From positions 1 through 6,162 of the forward strand of contig JABCSP010000138.1 of assembly GCA_018238825.1 (NCBI GenBank): a DNA stretch of 6,162 nucleotides. The letters are read 5' to 3'. Of this stretch, positions 1 to 6,156 are shown one piece after another; position 1 is the stretch's first letter, and each line of letters opens with the position of its first letter. This DNA is from Candidatus Thorarchaeota archaeon. Its GTDB lineage: Archaea; Asgardarchaeota; Thorarchaeia; Thorarchaeales; Thorarchaeaceae. A program made the translations under genes and the position numbers. Under the pieces are notes generated by a model that saw only the letters and a program-made list of their open reading frames with translations, did no database searches and was not told where the DNA came from.

Positions 1-2
1 TT

Positions 3-299
3 TTTCTAAACCCCATTCGCCAAAGAGATATTGTTACACTTGAAGCGTGGGTAAACTTTGTTGGAAGAACCTCTATGGAAATTGAAGTTCGAGTAACATC
101 AGAGAATCCCTTCACTGCAGAAACCTCAAAGAACTGCAGAGCGTTTCTGACATATGTTGCAATGGATGACCAAGGGAAACCAAAGATTGTTCCTCAACTA
201 ATACTCTCTACTCAGGAAGAGAAAGAACGTTTTGAAAAAGCCAAGGAACGAAGAGCTGAACGTCTTCGTCGAAGAGACCTCACAGCTACAGAGTGGTAG
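3..299 (+). CDS. Acyl-CoA thioesterase (hotdog fold), 3' part only
   Basis: This is the C-terminal part of an acyl-CoA hydrolase, which cleaves acyl-CoA thioesters to free acid and CoA in the cytoplasm. The frame is open from base 3, well before the first ATG at 75. The upstream codons read FLNPIRQRDIVTLEAWVNFV, followed by GRTSMEIEVRV. That is the family's core pattern (a glycine/aspartate turn leading to V-N-x-V-G-R-T-S-M-E-V), so the ATG at 75 is an internal methionine and the gene begins outside the window. The motif AFLTYVAMDDQGKP and a following V-P-x-L segment match the last hotdog strands. The protein ends in a charged Glu/Arg/Lys helix, as is usual in this family. The catalytic N-terminal half is not visible, so substrate length cannot be judged. 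The stop TAG is 11 bases from the convergent neighbour's stop. Confidence 0.85.
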   Translation, partial: FLNPIRQRDIVTLEAWVNFVGRTSMEIEVRVTSENPFTAETSKNCRAFLTYVAMDDQGKPKIVPQLILSTQEEKERFEKAKERRAERLRRRDLTATEW

Positions 300-310
300 G
301 TTTCAATGGC

Positions 311-997
311 TTATTCCCAAATCGCTTTTCTAACTTTATCCTTCACATCATCACCCAAACTACCATATCCTGATAGCTTGTCTTCTGGAATACCCCAGAT
401 ATCATCAGCTATACAATCAAAGTGATGCCATTTGTAGTTTAGATGATCTTGAAAGTAATTTGGTTCCCCCAATCGTAGTAGATCCTTTTCGATGTTATGT
501 CCACAGGTCTTACACTTAGAACGACTTGATTTTGCAGGTTCGATTTTCCAATCATCTTGAGTACTGAATTTCTTCTTCCCAGCTGTGTTAAGATTCATCA
601 AGTATTCCTCGGGATCTCCACCAACAAGCTCTGGAGTCAGTCTAATTTTGAATTTATCATATTCAGAAGCTTTGTATGAAACATCCACATTTCTGTTCTT
701 GAATGCTTTCTCGAATGATGTATTATGAGGGTACTCGTTATGACTTCTCATATATTCAACGAGTTGTGTAGCAAGTATTTTGCTTGCTGCCCTCTTATCT
801 GCCAGGTCAACTACGCCACCTTTCTTTGCAATAGCATAATCTGTGTTGGTTATCTTAATGTCGTTATCCAAAGTTTCTTGCTTCTTAGTTAGTACTATCG
901 ATCCCACTGGAACTTTTCCAGTGACCTTATTCATATCAAAAGTTTCTGGAGTAATGTAATACGCCCAATCATGACTGAATTCAATCCATTCTGTCAT
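311..997 (-). CDS. Protein with C-terminal PARP-type zinc finger
   Basis: Residues 150-228 match a PARP-type zinc finger, the DNA-break-sensing module of eukaryotic PARP1 and DNA ligase III. Zinc ligands are C162, C165, H192 and C195 (C-x2-C-x26-H-x2-C). Flanking positions also fit human PARP1 finger 1 as I recall it: AKSxR before the first Cys, I-x-K-D-x-L-R after the second, W-x-H-F-x-C at the distal pair, and a final G-Y/F-x-x-L...D-x-x-x-K-V-x-K helix. Residues 1-150 match nothing I recognise. They have no membrane segment and no PARP catalytic or ligase domain. The likely role is binding DNA ends or nicks, by inference from the finger alone. The ATG at 997 is preceded by GAGGTG with an 8-base spacer, which supports this start. 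The gene is divergent from the M14 hydrolase and convergent with the thioesterase. Confidence 0.82.
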   Translation of the reverse strand: MTEWIEFSHDWAYYITPETFDMNKVTGKVPVGSIVLTKKQETLDNDIKITNTDYAIAKKGGVVDLADKRAASKILATQLVEYMRSHNEYPHNTSFEKAFKNRNVDVSYKASEYDKFKIRLTPELVGGDPEEYLMNLNTAGKKKFSTQDDWKIEPAKSSRSKCKTCGHNIEKDLLRLGEPNYFQDHLNYKWHHFDCIADDIWGIPEDKLSGYGSLGDDVKDKVRKAIWE

Positions 998-1005
998 CTC
1001 TCATG

Positions 1006-1011
1006 CACCTC
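1006..1011 (-). promoter_or_regulatory. Ribosome-binding site of the zinc-finger gene
   Basis: The minus strand reads GAGGTG, then 8 bases, then the ATG ending at 997. It is the strongest Shine-Dalgarno match in the window and sets the expected pattern for the other genes. An out-of-frame ATG lies 7 bases before the start, inside the spacer. Confidence 0.7.
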
Positions 1012-1027
1012 AAATAATAGATGCTAA

Positions 1028-1040
1028 TTATAATATATAA
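1028..1040. promoter_or_regulatory. Near-symmetric TATA element between divergent genes
   Basis: The sequence TTATAATATATAA has arms TTATA and TATAA around a 3-base centre, so it reads as a TATA box on either strand. On the minus strand, transcription would begin about 25 bases away, near 1010, just at the ribosome-binding site of the zinc-finger gene. On the plus strand it would begin near 1060, ahead of the hydrolase's probable TTG start. A second plus-strand candidate, CATTAAAAGG at about 1079-1086, would give a shorter leader. Assignment is by pattern and spacing only. Confidence 0.5.
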
Positions 1041-1107
1041 ACACTCACAAGAACCACCCAATTACGCTTCTCAAAGCATTAAAAGGTCCACTTACAATGC
1101 AAAGGCT

Positions 1108-1113
1108 AAGGTG
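1108..1113 (+). promoter_or_regulatory. Ribosome-binding site selecting the TTG start at 1120
   Basis: AAGGTG lies 6 bases before an in-frame TTG at 1120, close to the GAGGTG and GAGG sites seen before other genes in the window. No comparable site precedes the in-frame ATG at 1021. The GTG at 1111-1113 overlaps this site and is a weaker alternative start. Confidence 0.55.
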
Positions 1114-1119
1114 TCAATT

Positions 1120-2229
1120 TTGAAGTCAATAACAATCGGGACAGCAAAGAGCGAGCCAGGAAAATTAAACTATGGATTCATAGATGTCATGGAATTACCG
1201 ACAGGTACGTCCGATAGAATACCAGTTATAATTGCGCAAGGAAAAGAAGAAGGTCCTACATTCTTTCTGACTGCAAACATTCACGGTAACGAACTTACCG
1301 GAGTTGCAGTGATTCACGATGTCGTAAACGAAGAACTCGTTAAGGAATTGAAGGGAACAGTTGTAGCAATTCCGACATTGAATCCGACAGCTCTTCGATT
1401 GTGCCAGAGATATCCTGAGTACCAGGATGAAGACCCGAATCGTCAATTTCCAGAGGGTCGATTCGCAAAACCTGATGAGGATGATGAGGATAAGAAATTC
1501 CTTAAGCCTTACGAACAGGTAGCCAAAATTCTTTACTCGATTTTTGAGAAATATGCGGACTATCATTTAGATATTCATAACCATTCACTTAGGTCTGTAC
1601 CGTATTCGATTATAGATCGTGTCTTCTATGAAAATGAAGATGAAATTGAAGAAGCAAAGAAACTAGCTGAGAAACAATTAGGAATGATAGAAGCTTTTGG
1701 TGCGGGTGCAATGATTACTGCAGATTTTCCACCAAAGAAGTATATCAACCTGAAATATCATCGTTCTTTCTCTGGAGCAGTTCTAAATACACTGAGAATT
1801 CCAGCATTCACCGTTGAGTTGGGAGCTAACTGTGTCTTATATCCTGAGATTATCGCAGGCTCGGTGAAATCAACTCGCAATGTCCTCAGATGGGCTAAAA
1901 TGTTGAACTCGCCAAAGGAAGAAATTACAGAGTACACAGTCCCATTTCCTGAATATCGACTAAGACGAATCGAACATCCACGAGCAAAACAGTCAGGGAT
2001 AATTCGACTTCTTGTGGGCCCAGGTGAGAAGGTGAAAAAAGGTCAAGCAATTGCTGCAATCACTGATATTCATGGAAGAGCTCTTGGTGAAGGTGTAATC
2101 AAAACGGAGCATGATGGTTACATGATTGCTCTTCGTGACCAAATGACAATCTATCCGCATCAAGGAGTAGCAGAGATGGGAATAGAAGACAAGGATGATA
2201 TCCTTGCTCCTATGCCTTCAAAGAAATGA
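1120..2229 (+). CDS. Succinylglutamate desuccinylase/aspartoacylase-like hydrolase
   Basis: A zinc-dependent M14-type amidohydrolase or carboxypeptidase of the AstE/AspA group. Numbered from the TTG start (369 residues), zinc ligands are H55 and E58 in HGNE and H153 in LDIHNH. R108 in DPNRQFPEG is the likely substrate-carboxylate binder, and E233 in FTVELG the catalytic glutamate. Residues from about 285 form a small beta-rich domain (GIIRLLVGPGEKVKKGQAIA) resembling a biotinyl/lipoyl-like barrel, common in this family. No signal peptide or membrane segment is seen, so it is probably cytoplasmic. The substrate cannot be told: N-acyl amino acids or small peptides are both possible. An in-frame ATG at 1021 would add 33 residues that lack family character and are encoded across a TATA-like element; the family normally starts near ITIGTAKSEPG. 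The TGA stop is 5 bases from the convergent sensor gene's stop. Confidence 0.85.
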   Translation: MKSITIGTAKSEPGKLNYGFIDVMELPTGTSDRIPVIIAQGKEEGPTFFLTANIHGNELTGVAVIHDVVNEELVKELKGTVVAIPTLNPTALRLCQRYPEYQDEDPNRQFPEGRFAKPDEDDEDKKFLKPYEQVAKILYSIFEKYADYHLDIHNHSLRSVPYSIIDRVFYENEDEIEEAKKLAEKQLGMIEAFGAGAMITADFPPKKYINLKYHRSFSGAVLNTLRIPAFTVELGANCVLYPEIIAGSVKSTRNVLRWAKMLNSPKEEITEYTVPFPEYRLRRIEHPRAKQSGIIRLLVGPGEKVKKGQAIAAITDIHGRALGEGVIKTEHDGYMIALRDQMTIYPHQGVAEMGIEDKDDILAPMPSKK

Positions 2230-2234
2230 CGATT

Positions 2235-3968
2235 CTAACCGCCAGACAATAATATCATCTTGGTAACTGCCTCACGTAAATCATCTTCTGAGTGGAATCC
2301 TGAGAGCTGATCCATTCCCATTTGGATAGTAGGCAATGCTGGAAGGTCTTCCTCAGCAACCATTGAATCAGGATCATCGACATTGACTATCTGAATCGCA
2401 GAGGTTCCTATTCCAAGCTCATTAAGTACTGTTTCAAGAGATGCGAGTACTGGACCACAGAAGATGCAGTGTTCAGATTTGTAGTACATTATTGGTGGGA
2501 GCTGAAGTAATTCTTTCCAAGTTGGGAGTAAGATTACAAATTTACTTCCTTTGGATGAATCTCCTAGTGTTCGATCTTCAACCCAAATCCGGCCGCCCAG
2601 GTCTGAGATATAACGGTCAGCAACAGTAAGACCGAGACCCTTGCCTTCAAGTCGATCATCTGCACTTCCGTTTCTTCTAAATATCTGTGATTTTTGATCA
2701 TCAGGAATTCCAGGACTTCTATCTAGAAATTCAATACGAAGCATATCATCCACTTCAGTCATTTCTGCATTGATTTCTAAATTGACTATATCGTCAGTAT
2801 CGGATCGCGCACTATAATGAATGATATTGAAGAATATGTACCACATGAACGCATGACCATTCACTTCAAAGGTCATATCAGATAAATTCGATCGCACATC
2901 TATGGTCTTCCATTCAAAATCTCTAGTCGCCTCTCGTATTGCCTTATTGAAATGAGGAAGTATCTTTGTTTTAGTTTTCAAGGGAGGCTCATGGTGAAGT
3001 GACATCAGTACACCCATATTTGCAATCATTCTGGCTGCACTTCGAAGACTCCAAGCTGTTTCACTTAGTAAGCCCTTAAGACGTTCGGGAAGTTCCAAGG
3101 ATATGTTAAGGTCCTCTAAGGCAAATAGGGCATTCATATTAGTCATATTTAGTTCGCTTGTCATGACTTCCATGTACAGATTTGCTCGCTCACTCTCGGC
3201 TCGAAGTTTTTGCTCCATGGCACGTCGGTTTGAAATGTCCACAGCAGTGAAACCAATACTCACAGGTTTATCAGATCCAGATGACAAAGCTCTAGATGAT
3301 GCACTTACCCAGATTGTTTTATCGTTTCCACAAAACATCTTCATCTCAAGACCCTTAACAATCTTACCACGCAAGACTTCTCGTACAATTTCAGCTGCGG
3401 GATCGTAACCAGGTTTAGGTTCAGGAAGGAAGTTAGAGATGGGCTTCCCAATTATCTCCTCTGCGTCACAACCTAGAAGCTCTTCAGCAGCATCATTAAC
3501 CTGTTCTATCCCACCATCCTTACTGAGGGTGAAATAGGCTACTGGAGACATATCATAGAGAGTAGCAAATCTGTTTTCAGCCTCGGTCACAGCGGTTTCA
3601 AGAGCAATTTGTGTTGATACATTTCTTACACAGGCTAGAACTGCTGGGGCTCCTTCAAATGTCACTGTAGTTGGTTTAATCTCTACATGGACTGTTTGAC
3701 CATTTTTAGAAATAAAGCGTGTAGCAAATTGTGATTTGGCATCACCAGAAAGTAGCTTGTCTAAAAGATCACTATCTCTCTTTCGTGATAATGGATCAAC
3801 AACGTCCTCTAGTGCAATATCAAGGACCTCTTCATTTGGGTAACCCAGCATATCAGAAAACACATCGTTAGCCATAACGATATCCTCATCCTGAAGGACA
3901 ATCATACCATCATGAACGACATCCATAACCTTCTGAATCCATTGAGTATCTTGAGCTGCATCAGACAT
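2235..3968 (-). CDS. PAS-PAS sensor, degenerate histidine kinase fused to thioredoxin
   Basis: A cytoplasmic 577-residue sensor with no membrane segment. PAS domain 1 spans about 12-120 and PAS domain 2 about 131-250. A helical dimerisation-like region follows (about 257-325), then an ATPase domain (about 340-483) and a thioredoxin-like domain (about 488-577). In the helical region, where related archaeal kinases read roughly M-T/S-H-D-I-N, this protein has MTSELN, with S271 replacing the phosphoacceptor histidine. The ATPase G2 box GKGLGL (442-447) is intact, but the G1 box reads DRSPG (416-420) instead of DxGxG, and the N-box FFNIIHYS lacks the usual second Asn. The tail has a CIFC motif (C501, C504) and an LP-T turn with a likely cis-proline, P546. 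It is probably a redox-responsive signalling protein without autokinase activity (inference). The ATG at 3968 is preferred over an in-frame TTG at 3992 because GAGG lies 8 bases before it and the TTG lies inside the promoter. Confidence 0.85.
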   Translation of the reverse strand: MSDAAQDTQWIQKVMDVVHDGMIVLQDEDIVMANDVFSDMLGYPNEEVLDIALEDVVDPLSRKRDSDLLDKLLSGDAKSQFATRFISKNGQTVHVEIKPTTVTFEGAPAVLACVRNVSTQIALETAVTEAENRFATLYDMSPVAYFTLSKDGGIEQVNDAAEELLGCDAEEIIGKPISNFLPEPKPGYDPAAEIVREVLRGKIVKGLEMKMFCGNDKTIWVSASSRALSSGSDKPVSIGFTAVDISNRRAMEQKLRAESERANLYMEVMTSELNMTNMNALFALEDLNISLELPERLKGLLSETAWSLRSAARMIANMGVLMSLHHEPPLKTKTKILPHFNKAIREATRDFEWKTIDVRSNLSDMTFEVNGHAFMWYIFFNIIHYSARSDTDDIVNLEINAEMTEVDDMLRIEFLDRSPGIPDDQKSQIFRRNGSADDRLEGKGLGLTVADRYISDLGGRIWVEDRTLGDSSKGSKFVILLPTWKELLQLPPIMYYKSEHCIFCGPVLASLETVLNELGIGTSAIQIVNVDDPDSMVAEEDLPALPTIQMGMDQLSGFHSEDDLREAVTKMILLSGG

Positions 3969-3976
3969 TGTCAACG

Positions 3977-3980
3977 CCTC
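3977..3980 (-). promoter_or_regulatory. Ribosome-binding site of the PAS sensor gene
   Basis: GAGG on the minus strand is 8 bases before the ATG ending at 3968. It supports that start over the in-frame TTG 24 bases upstream, which has no such site. Confidence 0.5.
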
Positions 3981-3988
3981 GCCTGTTT

Positions 3989-4000
3989 TCAAGTACTTGA
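3989..4000. promoter_or_regulatory. Perfect 12-bp palindrome, candidate operator
   Basis: TCAAGTACTTGA is its own reverse complement. It lies 20 bases before the sensor gene's ATG, between a TATA-like box at 4004-4012 and the expected transcription start near 3982. A dimeric regulator bound here would block the transcription machinery. The regulator is unknown, and function is inferred from symmetry and position. Confidence 0.4.
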
Positions 4001-4003
4001 TTA

Positions 4004-4012
4004 TTGATAAAA
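4004..4012 (-). promoter_or_regulatory. TATA-like box of the PAS sensor gene
   Basis: The minus strand reads TTTTATCAA. A start of transcription about 25 bases downstream falls near 3982, giving a leader of roughly 13 bases that holds the GAGG site. This suggests the sensor gene has its own promoter, although the transporter gene lies just upstream on the same strand with a 76-base gap. Confidence 0.4.
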
Positions 4013-4044
4013 CAATGTGGCATCATTTAGCGTGATACTGACTG

Positions 4045-5304
4045 CTACAAAGGTTCAGCTTCATTAGAATTCTTAGGGAGCTTGATGAACATAAGAAGCA
4101 CAAGAAGCAATATAGAACTCGCAAGCATGGTAATACCAGATACGGTGTAGACAAAGCGAAGACTGTCAGTTATTTCCCAAATCATTACTCCAACTAACTG
4201 GGCGACCATTCCAACAAGTCCCATCAGTAATTGGTATGTTCCCAAAGCGCGTCCCTTGGTTTCCTCAGATACAACAAGAACAATGAGACTTCCCTCAGCC
4301 CCAATATAAAATACAAATGGGATTGCCCATAAGAAATTAACCAGGTACATCATCAATGCACCAGATCCAAGACTAAACCACAGGAAGATAGTACCTGTTC
4401 CAATGGTTCCAGCAACGAGTGTTGCCTTCAGATTTCTATCAGCAAGAATACTGGCGGGATACATAATTATTGCAGCCACTATCGAAAACAGGCTCCATGT
4501 CAACCCATAGGTTATTCGATCAACTCCCCAAGGCCCAACACAAAGGTTCCCAAGTAATGGGATGGCCATCGTCCATGCGAATACGAATCCAATCATACCT
4601 ATTACAAGCAACCAAAATGAACGACCAAGATTTCGAATTGTAATTTTAGGACCGGCTCGCGCCTTCTTAATAATTTCAGAATCCAACGACTCTTTGATTA
4701 ATATCATTGCAGATACAAAAGTGAAAATGCCTAATAATCCACCAATCAGATGAAGGTCACTTGATTGATAGCCCATACTGAAGAGAATAGTTCCTACTAG
4801 AGGACCTAGTCCATCTACAAACCAGAGTGGCATCATCACCATCATCAAACGTCTTGCAGGCTTCGATCCGTCATCAGCAGCGATTTCATCTGCGGGAATA
4901 GCTCTCGACATCAATCTGGAGGAGCTCATTCCGAACCAAACTAATCCATATTGTATTGGAATGAATGGCCAAATAGGGAAATAGGACAAGGTGAGGAGAC
5001 CAATTGATATAGGAATGAAGCCCAGAGCGATTGTCCTTTTTCGACCAATGAAATCTGCGAGGTATCCAGAGAAGATACTTGCAATTAGACCAGCGAATGT
5101 AGCAGTAGAAAATATCACTCCCATCTGCCATGGTTGCAGAAATTCCTCAAGGAAGATCGAGAACTCCCATTTCCAAAGTGCTGTTGAAAATTGAGCAATG
5201 GCAAGAACAGCAGCTAATCTCCAAAGATTGGAACTAAGACCAAGGAAACCGAGTTTTGTGCTATTAGCATTTTTCGGTGGTTCTTGTTCATACCCGTCTT
5301 CCAT
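4045..5304 (-). CDS. Major facilitator superfamily transporter
   Basis: A 419-residue polytopic membrane protein with about 12 hydrophobic helices: roughly 28-46, 62-82, 91-109, 112-128, 154-176, 186-203, 229-251, 265-287, 293-312, 316-345, 354-376 and 383-407. A polar central loop (204-227) divides the two six-helix halves. The superfamily signature between helices 2 and 3 is clear: GYLADFIGRKR (80-90), with the conserved D84, G87 and R88. A weaker copy, ASILADRNLK, sits at the equivalent place in the second half. The usual length for the family is 390-450, so the protein is complete. Secondary active transport driven by an ion gradient is expected; the substrate cannot be read from the sequence. 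The ATG is preceded by GAGGT 6 bases upstream. The gene lies upstream of the PAS sensor on the same strand, so read-through is possible. Confidence 0.88.
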   Translation of the reverse strand: MEDGYEQEPPKNANSTKLGFLGLSSNLWRLAAVLAIAQFSTALWKWEFSIFLEEFLQPWQMGVIFSTATFAGLIASIFSGYLADFIGRKRTIALGFIPISIGLLTLSYFPIWPFIPIQYGLVWFGMSSSRLMSRAIPADEIAADDGSKPARRLMMVMMPLWFVDGLGPLVGTILFSMGYQSSDLHLIGGLLGIFTFVSAMILIKESLDSEIIKKARAGPKITIRNLGRSFWLLVIGMIGFVFAWTMAIPLLGNLCVGPWGVDRITYGLTWSLFSIVAAIIMYPASILADRNLKATLVAGTIGTGTIFLWFSLGSGALMMYLVNFLWAIPFVFYIGAEGSLIVLVVSEETKGRALGTYQLLMGLVGMVAQLVGVMIWEITDSLRFVYTVSGITMLASSILLLVLLMFIKLPKNSNEAEPL

Positions 5305-5310
5305 GGAGTG

Positions 5311-5315
5311 ACCTC
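5311..5315 (-). promoter_or_regulatory. Ribosome-binding site of the transporter gene
   Basis: GAGGT on the minus strand is followed by 6 bases and the ATG ending at 5304. It matches the sites of the zinc-finger and sensor genes and supports the chosen start. Confidence 0.5.
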
Positions 5316-5430
5316 AAGTTTGATAGAGCGAGTTAAATCCCGCTTATGTTACTGTCGATTACATCAATAACCAAAATCACCGAATGGATAACAATAAACG
5401 TAGCTTTGCTTCGCCCTTCATCCTGAATTC

Positions 5431-6156
5431 GTGAGTGGATGCAAAGACTTGACCGAAACTAGTATTCAAGAAATATTCAACCGAATTTCACAGATAAAAT
5501 CTGCTGGTGTTATCGAACGATATGGATTCAGTGAGTTCCTGACTTTTGCCAGAGAAGTTCGAGAAAAAGTAGGCGATGATGTCTGGTTAGAAGTTGGCTG
5601 GGACATCTTAGAAGGAATGGGATTAGAGGAACTCTATGGATGTGACTATGATATTTTAGAAGCTTTAGAAAGCATCCCACCAAAGTCGGCTCTTGTTGAC
5701 ATTCAGAGTTTTCTCCGTCACACTCTTGTCGAAACTTTGCTTGAGCAATTTGAGTCGGGAGGTACAACAGTATTTCTTGACATCGGAAAGATGCTTGAAA
5801 CTCCAGCCGCAGTTCTTATCCCAACAATTGTTGAGCTACGAAAGAAGGAGATTGAGAATACTGTGATTCCAATAATTGGAAAGAAGCTCGCAATCTATGA
5901 TGTGTATATGAATGAAATAGGGATGACAACAGATCCTGTAAATTCAGTTCATCTCGAGGATCTATGGATGACAGCCTATGGATCTCAAGTACTACTACTA
6001 TTAGGTCTCGGATTGAGAACAGATCTAGATGGACTAAGAAAGATCGAGGTTGTCATGGAAAAACTGGGATTGAATATAACAACAAAAATTGCAGAGATAA
6101 TTAGAATAATCCTTTTTAAACCACTTGTCATATATATTTATTTAAAATGTTTTTGA
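5431..6156 (+). CDS. Hypothetical soluble protein, mostly helical
   Basis: I do not recognise this 241-residue protein. It is acidic and rich in Leu, Ile and Glu, with predicted helices over most of its length and no signal peptide or CxxC motif. One hydrophobic stretch (VLLLLGLGL, about 187-195) is too short for a confident membrane helix. The start is uncertain: a TAG at 5401-5403 closes the frame upstream, the first in-frame ATG is at codon 63, and the choices are GTG at 5431 or TTG at 5449. Neither has a strong ribosome-binding site. Coding character is good up to about residue 225. The last 16 residues (FKPLVIYIYLKCF region) are encoded by AT-rich DNA that looks intergenic, so the tail may be a recent extension. 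The gene is divergent from the transporter gene, with 126 bases between them. Confidence 0.65.
   Translation: MSGCKDLTETSIQEIFNRISQIKSAGVIERYGFSEFLTFAREVREKVGDDVWLEVGWDILEGMGLEELYGCDYDILEALESIPPKSALVDIQSFLRHTLVETLLEQFESGGTTVFLDIGKMLETPAAVLIPTIVELRKKEIENTVIPIIGKKLAIYDVYMNEIGMTTDPVNSVHLEDLWMTAYGSQVLLLLGLGLRTDLDGLRKIEVVMEKLGLNITTKIAEIIRIILFKPLVIYIYLKCF
6130..6146 (+). promoter_or_regulatory. AT-rich promoter- or terminator-like stretch
   Basis: A run of A and T containing ATATATATTTATTTAAAA overlaps the last codons of the hypothetical gene. A T5 tract at 6113-6117 precedes it and another T-run follows at 6150-6154. It could be a TATA box for a gene beyond the window or a T-rich archaeal terminator. 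The two cannot be separated from what is visible. Confidence 0.25.

Noticed and set aside
75..77. ATG at 75 as the start of a 74-residue protein
   Set aside because: The frame is open from base 3 and the upstream codons continue the thioesterase motif; this Met is the M in the family's RTSME motif.
1097..1104. ATGCAAAG shared with 5438-5445, each opening a tiny out-of-frame ORF near a gene start
   Set aside because: Only 8 bases are shared, the distances to the probable starts differ, and the short peptides diverge after four residues; chance is the simpler explanation.
1195..1566. Minus-strand open frame opposite the hydrolase gene
   Set aside because: The product is low-complexity and has no family character; the plus strand has clear M14 zinc-site motifs over the same bases.
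3103..3408. Plus-strand open frame opposite the PAS sensor
   Set aside because: It is antisense to a well-supported PAS domain, with no ribosome-binding site and no recognisable product.
3990..3992. TTG as the sensor gene's start
   Set aside because: It lies inside the palindrome between the TATA-like box and the expected transcription start, while the ATG at 3968 has GAGG at good spacing.
4886..5131. Second minus-strand frame inside the transporter
   Set aside because: It overlaps the conserved motif region of the transporter in another frame, and its translation has no membrane pattern or family match.
5328..5343. Imperfect inverted repeat GCGAG...CCCGC upstream of the transporter
   Set aside because: The stem is only about five pairs with a mismatch, too weak to call an operator or hairpin.
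5985..6002. ACT/CTA triplet run
   Set aside because: Three to four units inside a coding region, encoding a leucine run; no sign of a functional repeat.
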